Shown here one piece after another: positions 48,415-57,982 of a DNA stretch of 64,000 nucleotides. Position numbers and translations under genes: made by a program. Under the pieces are notes generated by a model that was not told the DNA's origin, did no database searches, and saw nothing but the letters and a program-made list of their open reading frames with translations. Each line of letters begins with the position of its first letter. The stretch's first letter is position 1. Origin of the DNA: Mauremys mutica. Lineage: Eukaryota; Chordata; Testudines; Geoemydidae. Location of the stretch: assembly GCF_020497125.1 (NCBI RefSeq), contig NC_059079.1, positions 14,341,553 through 14,405,552 on the forward strand, read 5' to 3'.

Positions 48415-48841
48415 CCAAAAGTGAGCCAGGTTGCTGAGGGGCTCACATTCTTAGTGCTGCCTGCGCGGGAATGCTCTCTGATTGGCAGCTCCACCCACTC
48501 GCCTGCCTTCTGGAGAAGAGCAGCCAATGGCACTGCTGCGTGGGGCAGGCAGGGTTCTCTCCCTCTCCCCTGGACCACTCCGGAGCTAACACCATTCTCA
48601 CAGGAGCAGAGGGGAAAGGAGGGAGCAGAAAAAGCCCAGCAGCTCAGGGCAGCTCTGCTCCCACCTCCCCCACTCCCTCCTGTGAGCAACGGGATGGCTC
48701 CTTTGCTTCTCCCTGCTCCCTCCCTGCAACACCCAGCATGGGCTGGGGGAGAGGGGACTGTGCTGCAGCATGCCCCCAGCCGGCCAGAGAGGGAGGCGCA
48801 GAGTCCAGGAGCTGCAGGAGGAGCAGAGAGGAGGCTGATGG
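48415..48841. other. GC-rich block with two opposed CCAAT motifs
   Basis: ATTGG (48481) and CCAAT (48525) face each other in a GC-rich stretch that also gives overlapping frames of 141, 128 and 158 residues with no domain. The composition resembles either a CpG-poor promoter or the interior of a GC-rich transposon. No splice donor or terminal repeat was found. Confidence 0.3.
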
Positions 48842-48849
48842 AATAGAAC

Positions 48850-48973
48850 TAGGGTGACCAGACAGCAAGTGTGAAAAATCAGGACGGAGGCGTGGGGGTA
48901 ATAGGAGCCTATATAAGAAAAAGACCCCAAAATCAGGACTGTCCCTATAAGATCAGGACATCTGGTCACCCTA
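48850..48973. mobile_element. Palindromic hAT MITE, 124 bp, perfect 8-bp duplication
   Basis: The left end TAGGGTGACCAGACAGCAAG is mirrored by a right end reading TAGGGTGACCAGATGTCCTG when reversed. Identical 8-mers AATAGAAC flank it at 48842-48849 and 48974-48981. The interior (AAAATCAGGACGG, CCCTATAAGATCAGGAC) is also partly self-complementary. It has no coding capacity. It sits at the edge of the GC-rich block. Confidence 0.95.
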
Positions 48974-48981
48974 AATAGAAC

Positions 48982-50144
48982 TGATGTGGAGGCTGGGAGG
49001 GGCAGCAGGGAGTTTAGTGACTCAGCTTCACCACAGGCAAGGATTGGCAGGGCAGAGAGGTGTCCTGATCCCACGGGACTAGGAGTGACAGCAGGGCTTC
49101 TGCATCATCTGTATACCATGGAGCGATGTACCCTGAAGGTACATACACAAGCTTTAAGGTCAAGACAAGGCAGCAGTACAGGACGAAATAGCCACACCAC
49201 ACCAGAGAATCCAGTCCAAAAGCTTATTGTACTGATGCAGAGTCAGAATTGTTAGTATTGCTATAGTGTCATTATTGTTCTATCAGTTCTCCTTTTTCTT
49301 GCACAGGAATTAGAGAGAACTGGATCCTCAGCTGGTGTAAATTGTCACATCTCCTGACTTCATCTGAGCTATGACATCAGACACAAAGCTGAAGATCTGG
49401 CCCACAATGTCTATGAAATCTCTGCTTGGGAAACAACATTCCTCCGAAGGATTAAAAATGGAACCCTTCCCTCTTTGACATACTAGCAATTTTTTTTTCA
49501 ATACATAGGATGGAAACTGATGAGACTGTCTGGGTTTATATGGACAGACTTGGCACTCTGTTCACTTCTCCCTTATCAAAATGACCGGTAGAATTTAACA
49601 AGGATGAAGCCAATAGGTTTCTAAAGTAATTGCTCTAAAAACAGAGAAATTAACAGAGAATTATCTCCTTTCTAGAGTCCCTCCCGACCTCCGGCTCCCT
49701 CTTTTAATAGAATTCTATAGCAGGGACATATTTCTGCAACAAATTCTACTGGGTTGTTCAAAAAAACACTTATTACAATACGCGTATTGTCTTCTATTAA
49801 AATCTATAGGACTTATTCTTAGGGGTCACTTGAAATGCAATAATCATAGTTACTTGAACTTCTCACATGGGAGTCCATGAAGACGTCAGAGAGCTTCTGA
49901 CACGCGTCAGTGGGTCAGAGAGGATGAGGGGAGGGGGTTTCTAAACCCTATGGAATCTATGAAGGAGAAAGCAGCACTGACCCTTTAGGCTACCTCTCTC
50001 TGGTGCTGCCCAGCTTCTGCCCTCCCCGCTGGCAGCACAGCTCCGCTAGGAACTCTGCTGTTCATGCTGCGTGATAACCCTCTTCCCAAAGGGCTGCAGG
50101 CACAGAGCAGGAGTTCATGCTGCTGCTGGAAGGCAGCATTAATG
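48982..50144. other. No recognised feature
   Basis: 49320-49400 carries a weak match to the hairpin-type repeat (GATCCTCAGCTGGTGTAAAT ... GAAGATCTGGCCC). Nothing else was recognised. The 49985-50209 frames cover the candidate promoter below. Confidence 0.4.
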
Positions 50145-50216
50145 TATAAATCAGGAGGGTGGATAGTCCTTTGCTTAACCCTTATTGCCCAACACACAGC
50201 ACCATGCAAGGTAAGG
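50145..50216 (+). promoter_or_regulatory. Candidate TATA promoter with tiny first coding exon
   Basis: TATAAAT at 50145-50151 is followed after 52 bases by CACCATGCAAGGTAAGGA. This holds an ATG in good context (50204-50206), two further codons' worth of bases, and a consensus splice donor (AAG/GTAAGG) at 50210/50211. The spacing would give a ~30-base 5' UTR and a first coding exon ATG-CAA-G. Genes with very short first coding exons exist (for example gamma-crystallins, which encode three residues). I could not find a convincing second exon downstream. All of these motifs are short and could coincide by chance. Confidence 0.25.
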
Positions 50217-51234
50217 AGTGGGGGGGGGGCTGTGGAGAGCTCTCAGGAAATGGGGTGCATGAACTAGAGGTGCTGCTGCCACTATTCTCCGCTCCATACG
50301 TCTACTCCTGCTTTTTCTCCCCTCTGCCTGTGTAGATGGGGGGAACATCTGGCTAATTATTATTAGTAGATTGGTCAGGGCTAGTGTGAAAGAGTCTCAT
50401 TATACATGTTAGGTCTATTATGTATGTGATTCTGTGGTATCATACATCCCGTCCCCACCCTTGTCTTTATTTTTTTGATGATTAATTTGCCATTTTTATT
50501 TCCTCTGCACAGGTCATAGTTGTCTGTTGTAACTTAGTAAAAACAGAAGGAGAAGGGAATTCTAAAATGTATTATCTGTAGGTATAAGTGTGTATGTCTA
50601 AAACCAGATTCTGTCCCTCAGCTATTTGATTTCGGGGAAAGGATTTGCAGAGAAGGTGCTTTTCATTAACTCATAATTAATTACACCTGCACACAAAAGG
50701 CATCAGACAAGTTTGGGCACACAATTAGGCAACTAATTATATTGACTCTGGCATGGCATACTTAAATGGACACACACGCCCCCCAAATCTGCCTGATTGT
50801 TCCATTTTTTTTAAATTTAGGTATACAGTCAGGTTGGGTGTTTTTTTTTTTACCACCTGTTGAAAATGTTAACGCGACTGCAATCGCATGCCTAATTAAT
50901 CATGTAATTGCCATTGTTACAACAGCACCTTTTTGAAAATTTAGCCATCAGAATGCTTTGATTACATGAAAAGAGCATGGAAGAATTCAGAGATATAAAG
51001 GCTCTCTCAACCTTACATACTTTTGTAGAATTTTATTGTGCAAAATACGGAGTGTCCTTAGTGCCTATTACAGGCTCTGAGAATCAAGGGCACTCAGAAA
51101 CTTTCAGGAGCTGCTGAGCGTCATCCAGGAATGGCCTCTTTAAAACTTAAAGAAAATGTCATTCACTTCTTGTGGGATATGGGATAGGAATATTTAAGCA
51201 GAGCCTATTGTCTGGTAGTGATTAATGCAAGTCG
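50217..51234. other. No recognised feature
   Basis: A G run is at 50220-50229 and an acceptor-like TTTCTCCCCTCTGCCTGTGTAG at 50312-50336, but the following frame closes within 25 codons. The rest is AT-rich. Confidence 0.45.
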
Positions 51235-52170
51235 GACTTGTCTACATGGGAAAATGTTGCTAGTTATACTGGTATAGTTATACTGATATTACCACTATGT
51301 GGACAGTCTGAACAGTCTCATTCCATTATAAGAGTTGTTTTTTTCTGTTTAGTTTAAACCCTTCCTAAGTGTAGGGTTGCCAGGTGTCCGGCCCAGAGCC
51401 CCCTCCCAGAGCCCCCATCCCCTCCTGTAACACAACCCCCTGCCCCGGCCCTGAGCCCACTCCCACACCCAAACCCCCTCCTGTAGCCCGCACCACAAAT
51501 CCCTCCTATGACCCAACCCCCTACCCCAGCCTGGAACCCACTCCCACACGCCGAACCCCTTGGCCCCAGCCCAGAGCCCACTCCTGCACCTCAAACTCCT
51601 CATTCCCCAGCCCCACCCCAGAGCCCTCATCCCCCCGCCCAAGCCCAGAGCCCCCTCCCACACTCCAAACCCCTCAGCCCCATGCCCCAGTCCAGAGCCC
51701 TCTCCTGCACCCCAAACGTCTCATCCCCAGCCCCAACCCAGAGCCCACATCCCCAGCTGGAGCCCTCACCCCCTCCTTTACCCCAACCCCTGCCGCAGCC
51801 CAGAGCCCCCTCCCACACCCTGAACCCCTCATTTCTGGCCCCAGCCAGAACCCTCACCCCTTCCTGCACAACAACCCACTGTCCCAGTCTGGTGAAAATG
51901 AGCGAGTGAGTGAGGGAGGGAGGAGGATAGCAAGTGAGAGGGAGAGGGAATGGAATGGGCAGAGGTGGGGCCTCAGAGAAGGGGCAGACCTTGGAGATGG
52001 GGTGGGACAACGGGCATCGCCGGGCAAGGGTGTTCATTTTGTGCAATTAGAAAGTTAGCAACCGTACCTAAGCAGCATAAATTACTGAAGGAAAAGGTCC
52101 TCTTTTACCAGAATAAGAGTGTTCACGGGGGGCGGGATTATACAAATATAGCTTTCCCCTGTAGATAAGA
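51235..52170. mobile_element. DNA transposon with GTCTACAT ends, split by a hAT element
   Basis: The left end ACTTGTCTACATGGGAAAAT and the reversed right end AAGTCTTATCTACAGGGGAA are imperfect inverted repeats. The interior is palindromic in style (GTTATACTGGTATAGTTATA at 51260). The element is interrupted after CCCTTCCTAAG at 51369 by a 695-bp hAT insertion and resumes at about 52075. Without the insertion it is about 230 bp. Ends are approximate. Confidence 0.65.
51372..52066. mobile_element. Non-autonomous hAT element, 695 bp, nested, C-rich
   Basis: It starts TAGGGTTGCCAGGTGTCCGG and its reversed right end is TACGGTTGCTAACTTTCTAA. The flanking 8-mers CCTAAGTG (51364-51371) and CCTAAGCA (52067-52074) agree at six of eight. 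The inside is a C-rich array like that at 34430-35010. It yields proline-rich frames of up to 224 residues (51384-52058) and antisense glycine-rich ones. Same family as 34019-35155. Confidence 0.87.
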
Positions 52171-52634
52171 CTTATGAATACTAGTGTCCAGTATTCTATC
52201 ATCTTACTGCCCCTAACTCATTCAAAGTACTTTTACATAGGGATGAACAAATGGATCCAAACTTTCTCCCAAGGTAGAAACCATTTGGAAGGTAAAAAGA
52301 TGAAGTTAAAAAATGAGGAAACAATAAAATTATGAGGAAACGTCTGGCTAGCGCTGGGAGCAGACATGCAGAAATAAAACAAGAACATTTCTCCTTGTGC
52401 TATTTCCAACCCAGTTTTGCAGACTCGGTTTTGCAGATTAGGTTTGAACATGCAAAAACTTTTTGATGATTATCCAAATGGAGCCTGCAAACATTGGGAT
52501 GTTTTTCCAATCACTATGTTCATGCTTATTAGAATACCACCAGGGCTTTTCAGTGTATGGCCAATTTTATGTCCAGTTATAAAACAGTAGCTTTTCTGTA
52601 TCAGTATTTAAAAGTAAAAACATACTGCTCAGTG
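52171..52634. other. No recognised feature
   Basis: AT-rich sequence with no supported gene or repeat. Confidence 0.5.
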
Positions 52635-52836
52635 TCACCTAGTAAAAAGAGCACTGGATGGATTCTGTTCTCGGCTTGGTCATTGACCTGCTGGGTGACC
52701 TAGGGCAAGTCACTTCACCTCTCTGATCCTCAGTTTCCTCATCTGTTAAACAGGGGGTAATGATGCTGACGTCCTTCATAAAGTGCTTTGAGATCTACTG
52801 ATGAAAAGAGCTACGTCAGAGCTAGGTAGTATTATA
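52635..52836 (+). mobile_element. MIR-type CORE-SINE
   Basis: TGACCTGCTGGGTGACCTAG, GCAAGTCACTTCACCTCTCT, CCTCAGTTTCCTCATCTGTT and AAGTGCTTTGAGATCTACTG appear in order. These are the best-preserved MIR core and tail blocks in the window. Confidence 0.88.
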
Positions 52837-54448
52837 TTGTACATTTTAAGCCTGGTTCACAGGGTAGACATGCATGAAACCAGTTGAACACATCAACAGC
52901 TTTATGCCAAATCTCTCATATGCCAGCCTTACAAAGTAGAGATTGGGATTTTCTCAGAAATCAGACATCATATACTGGAGTACACAACCCAGGCCTATGT
53001 TTTATTGTATTGTTATGGAGGAATCTACTAATCTGTTCCCTATGTGGCATTCTTATTGAATTCAGTGGAGCTGTGTCCAGGTGAAGGTGATAGAGTTATT
53101 GGCTAAAGCACCAAAGAGCAGCATCTCAGACTAATACCTAGATTTTTTTTTGTAGGTTACAGGCATTTTGTGCTCATCACTGCCTTCTTTCACAGCAGAT
53201 AAACCTTTACAAAATATAAAAAGCTTTAACAGCTGGATGTGAGGCAGCCTTGATTAATCCTTTCATATTGGAAGAGTTAATGTGCAAGGATAGCTGCATT
53301 CAGGGCTTTTTGAAAGTTCTAACCGTCTTCTTAGTTAAAGGTAAAGAACCGTTTTAAAATATGTCTTATGACATCCAGCACTGAAAGAGAATACTAATGC
53401 TGCAGTACACAGGATAGTTTGCTAGACATTTTTAAAGGGACTGGTATCACTCTGAAGTTCACTTTTCTGTTTTGGAACAGGAAGCTGGAGCATGCAAGCG
53501 TGGGGGAGGATGAGTCTGGAATGTCAACTCAAGTGTAGTTGAAATGATGTCTCTATGATTTTTGCCCAAGAGCTTTCTGCTTCTTCACTGCACAAAAACA
53601 CCCAACAAAACAAAACAAAATCAGTTTTTACAAGCCTCCAGGGTCCCTTACATGATATTCTGTAGAATATAAACTCTCACATTAAGCATAAAATGATAAC
53701 AAATGAAAAACTTGCCCTCTGGACCATAAAAATCTCTCTGCAGTATACACATGTAGTACAACGGACCAAGGATGTATTGCATATGTCTCATGGCACCAGA
53801 GCAAGAATGCTGCTTACAACAGGACAGTCCTTTCTGGACTGACTCTGCCTTATTCAAATTCCACAAGTGATGGGTGAGCTGTGAGAGAACAACCAAAGGG
53901 TGAAAGAGGTACCTGAAAATGACATGGATGTCTCCAGTTTCGGATGGCAGGGGAAGGCCCACTTGTAAATCTTAATGTGCCCAGCCTCTTAAAAGGGGGA
54001 AAAAAGGCACCAGATTGGAACTGCGACATGCCCCATTTTGCCAGACGTAGCAGATGTTTCCTCGATGGTTACATAAGCATTCAGAAAAGAAAAGCACTTG
54101 TTTCAGACTAAGGGACATGTCTGGTTTAATTGGGTATTGGCTACTTGCCCCCAGTTACACCCAGCCTACAATTCCACTGTAGTCTGAGGGCAAAATCTAG
54201 CCCCAAGCATGTGAATTTAGGAAGCAGTGTGACCAAGGGATGTGAGTAGGAAAATGGATTGTAGATGGCAGAAACAGCCTAGACGAAAGGCCCATCAGAA
54301 AATGTGAACACATTAAATCCAATATTTAGGGAGGATGTTAATGTGACAGCTCCTCAGGGAGTACAGAAAGAGCTGGCTGCTGTTGGCAGACAATCCACTA
54401 GAGAGAGTAATATCCACTGAAAGAGTACCAGAGGCCCAAACTCCACAC
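52837..54448. other. No recognised feature
   Basis: AT-rich. Frames at 52884-53084 and 53648-53962 have no recognisable domain. Confidence 0.5.
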
Positions 54449-54451
54449 TGA

Positions 54452-54744
54452 GGCTTTGTCTGCACTAGCACTTTTGTCAGTAAAAGTTTTGTTGCTCAGG
54501 GGTGCAGGGGAGAAAATGACTGACAAAAGTTTCACTGACAGAAGCGCCGGGGTGGACAGTGCTATATTGGCAGGAGACGCTCTCCCACCAATATAGCTAC
54601 TGCCACTCATTAGGGATGGTTTAATTATGCTGGTGGGAGAGCTCTCTCCCACTAGCATAGAGTGGCTACTCGGGAGACCTTACAGCAGTGCCGCTGCAGT
54701 GGTACAGCTGTGCCACTTTAAGGGTCTGTAGTGTAAACAAAGCC
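54452..54744. mobile_element. Short DNA transposon with GTCTGCACT/GTTTACACT ends
   Basis: The left end GGCTTTGTCTGCACTAGC pairs with the reversed right end GGCTTTGTTTACACTACAGA. Flanking triplets are TGA and TTA. The inside holds paired words (TCTCCCACCAATATAGC and GCTGGTGGGAGAGC; GCTCTCTCCCACTAGCATAG). It belongs to the same terminus group as 7587-7882 and 21611-22442. The 86-residue minus-strand frame here is not a gene. Confidence 0.8.
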
Positions 54745-56344
54745 TTAGTCACACCAGAGCAAACCCTGATTCCATGGGAGTGCCCAGAATCTCTTAGTTA
54801 TTTCATGGGCCTCTCTTATCGTGGTGTGTAAGCTCCGGGTGGAATCTAATTTGGCCCAGAAGGTCTTCTGGTTTCTTTTGATATTTGTGCTGTGCTTTTA
54901 TGTTGGATAGCTGACACAATGGCCAAATGTGATTCAATGGGCTTAGATTGAAAGAAAAAGAAAAAAGCCACCTGAAGGACCCCCAGAGGCCATGGGTTGG
55001 CAAGTGTGGGGGGCAGGGTATCCGGATGGAAGGCCGACTGGCAGCAATCTCAGCACTGAGGGAAAGGTTGCTCAGAGGGACTGAAGGGAACAGCATCAGA
55101 ATCTGAATGAGGAGCTTGGTCGTGACAAACAGCTGACAGACCTTCTTGCTCTCAGAAACAGGGATCAACTGTTATTGTTCTCAAGTTTCTATAGGGATGC
55201 TATAGTTCAGCACAAGTAAAGCTTGGGGGTGGGGGAAAGGGGAGACAATACAATTCAATTATCTCCATCACTTCAAATGGCTGATTGAGGGAGATCACTC
55301 AGGAAGCCATCCAGATTTCGAGAGGCGGCTAATCACCACTCTCTCTCTCTCTCTTTTTTTTAATTCTGTCAAAGAAGGACTAAATTAGGGAATGACAATT
55401 TGCAAAGCAGGATTGTATCAGGTCTGGAATAGCCATGAGATGAACTCTGATAATGCAGTCTGCAAGCCCTGAGAGCCAAAGCTGGGCAAAAATGTTTAAT
55501 ATGGTCAAATCCTTTAATCCTCATATCTGCTGATGCAGAAATGGAATATTTCTACCATTTATTACCAGAAACATTATTTTCAAATTCCATCAATGTAGCC
55601 AGAAGATCTTATGCATCAAGGACAGTGGAGGCCTGCATTTCCTTAGCTGGACCATTTTGATTCTAATTTATTTAGGCACAAAGCAATATATCCAAATAAA
55701 CACCTCTATATTTCTTTAAAGAAGAAGAAAGTCTTATTTCATCAATTACTCTAGGCTTTTTTACTTCTTCTTCGCAATCCTGTAAAGTTCAGTAAGTTGA
55801 ATTGCCCTGGAAAGCTTAGAAATTAATCAGACACGCAATGAAAGAAAGAGCCTTCTCTTTCCCATAATACAGGAAAATTAAATATCATTAACCCGCTTCA
55901 GGCTAGTACAGTGAAAATTGATCGATCCCTCCCTTCTCACACTGTCCTATATCACAAGCGCAATGAGGTCAGTTGATAAGGGCTAGTAAATTTTGAACAA
56001 ATAAAAGGAAATACTTCTATACAGCCAGCCTATATAATTTTCTATGACAGGAGGCCATCAAGTAAAATTCCATAGCTGGATTTATAAAGGCTGGATGATT
56101 TTTTGATCAACAATATCTGCCAAGAGAAGGGGATGGGATGGAGGACAACACCATGGGGAGATGGGAGTGGAATAAGGTAATGGTGATTAAATTTCATGCT
56201 TCAGGGCACAAAACAACAGGAATCAGGAAGGCTTTCCTCACATTGCATTGCACATATTGGTTAGATTTGTTATTTGCAGCTGGAGGTACATCTTCCTCTG
56301 AAGCATCAGGGACTGGCCACAGCAGGATTGTGGACTTAACGTAT
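54745..56344. other. No recognised gene; CT microsatellite
   Basis: A (CT)n tract is at 55340-55353, followed by a T run. The 121-residue minus frame at 54803-55168 shows no domain. The rest is AT-rich. Confidence 0.5.
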
Positions 56345-56870
56345 AATACTTATTACTTGCCTAGCAATGTATATCTTCAAAGTGCTGTTCAAATAGTAAC
56401 TAAGGAATCCACATAGCACCTCAATGCAGTCAGGTAGCATCATTTCCCCCATTTTACAGATGGGAAAAACTGTAGCACAATATACTGGTCCAGGGCAATG
56501 TAGTGAGTTAGGGCAGGTCTACATTACCGTAGGGATGGACGCTCTAAGATCAATCCACCGGCGGTCAATTTAGCAGGTCTAGTAAAGACCTACCAAATCA
56601 ACTGCAGATCGCTCTCCAGTCAAACCCTGTACTCTACCCCGGACAAGAAGAGTAAGGTAAGTCGACGGGAGATTTTCTCCCTTGTAGACCCTGCGGTAAC
56701 TCGACCTAAGGTACATCGACTCCAGCTACATTACTCATGTAACTGGAGTTGTGTAGCGTAGGTCGACTTACCGCCATAGTGTAGACATAGCCTATGAGTG
56801 GGGATTAAATTTACCGAGTTCTTGGCTCACAGTCCCCAGCCAAATCCATCAAACCACACTGCCTCTCACA
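56345..56870 (-). mobile_element. MIR-type SINE, reverse orientation, interrupted by a DNA transposon
   Basis: The left part has CCCATTTTACAGATGGGAAA and AACTGTAGCAC. The right part, after the insertion, has GAGTGGGGATTAAATTTACC and AACCACACTGCCTCTCACAG. Both belong to the reverse complement of MIR and join across the element at 56511-56792. Confidence 0.72.
56511..56792. mobile_element. Short DNA transposon with GTCTACA ends, inside a MIR
   Basis: The left end GGGCAGGTCTACATTA and the reversed right end GGCTATGTCTACACTATGG are inverted repeats. TTA precedes the left end and TAT follows the right. The hairpin ACTCCAGCTACATTACTCATGTAACTGGAGT-type pair near 56718-56749 and repeated GTCGAC words resemble the design of 7587-7882. 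The surrounding MIR confirms it is an insertion. Confidence 0.82.
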
Positions 56871-57064
56871 GATAAACCGTCTGACCTGGTATGGCAAATC
56901 CTATTTTCCTAAGATTCTAGTGATATGATGCTGCTTTGATTCATTCCCACAGCTCGTGAGTGCAGATGGCAAAAGATGGACTGATCAATAGTAAAAAGTT
57001 AGTATTTATTAGCAGTTCATAACAACTATTATAATACATTATTCCCCACTCTCTGCTACTTAGA

Positions 57065-57180
57065 TTTTAAACTCTTTGGGGGAGAGGGACTATCTTTTTG
57101 TTCTGTGTTTATTCAGCACCTAACACAGTGAGTCTTAGTCCATAGCTAGAATTTCTGTGTGCTACAAAAATACAAATAAT
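57065..57180 (+). repeat. Dispersed repeat of the 'GTGCTAGGTGCTGT' family, forward orientation
   Basis: TTGGGGGAGAGGGACTATCT, TTATTCAGCACCTAACACAG and GCTACAAAAATACAAATAAT lie in order. It is complementary to 4146-4270 and 21070-21195. Confidence 0.62.
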
Positions 57181-57245
57181 AGTAAATAACAATTCTCAGT
57201 GTATCTTGTTTTACTTGCACCTAACCTCTTGGATTCTAAATTGGG

Positions 57246-57330
57246 ATTTTTAGAAGTGCCAAGTGAGCCAGGAGAACAAGTGTCATTGAAAATCAACAGG
57301 ATTTGTGTTCCTAAGTCACTTTTTAAACAA
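57246..57330. repeat. Hairpin-type dispersed repeat
   Basis: AAGTGCCAAGTGAGCCAGGA and its near mirror TTGTGTTCCTAAGTCACTTT enclose CATTGAAAATCAACAGG, the same layout as the other CATTGA-centred repeats. Confidence 0.55.
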
Positions 57331-57447
57331 ACAAACCCACCCACCCTAAACTTTGGGGGTAAAGATTGTCTTCATCTTTTTGCTTTCTACAATGCCAAAC
57401 ACATTATTGGTGCTCAACATAGAATTATTAACAACAAACAACTACTG

Positions 57448-57982
57448 TTAGAGATACAAGGAGGTTGACATAATATCTTTTATTGGACCAACTTCTGTTG
57501 GTGAGAGAGACAAGCTTTCGAGCTTACATGGAGCTCTTCCTCTGGTCTGGGAAATGTATTCAGTGCCACACCGCTAAATACCAGGTGGAACAGATTATTT
57601 AGCATAAGCAGTTAACACATATTTCAAGGAACCATTCAAAGTAGCCTGTTAACACCCCTCCAGTCACAGGGAGGAAAGTAAGGGAGGTTGGGGGGAACAG
57701 CAGCTGTCAATGTCTCTATTCAGTCCATGATTTCCCCCCTACCTCCGGCCCTGTGACTGGATAGCTGTCAACAGGCCACTTCCCCTTGAATGGTCCCTTG
57801 AAATATGTCGTAACTACTTATACTGAACTTCTGTTTAGCTGTGGCACTGAGTATGTTTCCCAGACCTGAAGAAGAGCTATGTAAGTGCGAAAGAAGTCAG
57901 TCCAGTAAAAAGATATTACTGTACCTCACCCATCTCATCGCTCTAATATCCTGGGACTGACACAGCTACAACGACAGTGCAT
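57448..57982. mobile_element. Foldback element with ~220-base inverted arms and an unpaired tail
   Basis: The left arm from TTAGAG (57448) through TCTTTTATTGGACCAACTTC, GGTCTGGGAAATGTATTCAG and ATATTTCAAGGAACCATTCA is mirrored on the right, ending CTCTAA at 57946. The arms diverge but pair along most of their length, meeting near 57720. After the right arm comes ATCCTGGGACTGACACAGCT...GTGCAT (57947-57982), with no partner on the left. The right arm carries CTGAAGA (57866-57872) and GAAA (57889-57892) around a potential stem, the arrangement of hammerhead-ribozyme core boxes. I cannot name the class; a TIR transposon or a Penelope-like derivative are both possible. Confidence 0.75.

Noticed and set aside
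48421..49074. Overlapping frames of 141, 128 and 158 residues
   Set aside because: GC-rich composition opens several frames on both strands at once; one frame even runs through the MITE at 48850. No domain was recognised.
50312..50412. Second exon for the candidate first exon at 50204
   Set aside because: An acceptor-like site exists, but the joined frame stops after about 25 codons with no recognisable protein.
51384..52058. 224-residue proline-rich open frame
   Set aside because: It lies entirely within a hAT element with a C-rich tandem array. All three frames and the antisense strand are similarly open because of composition.
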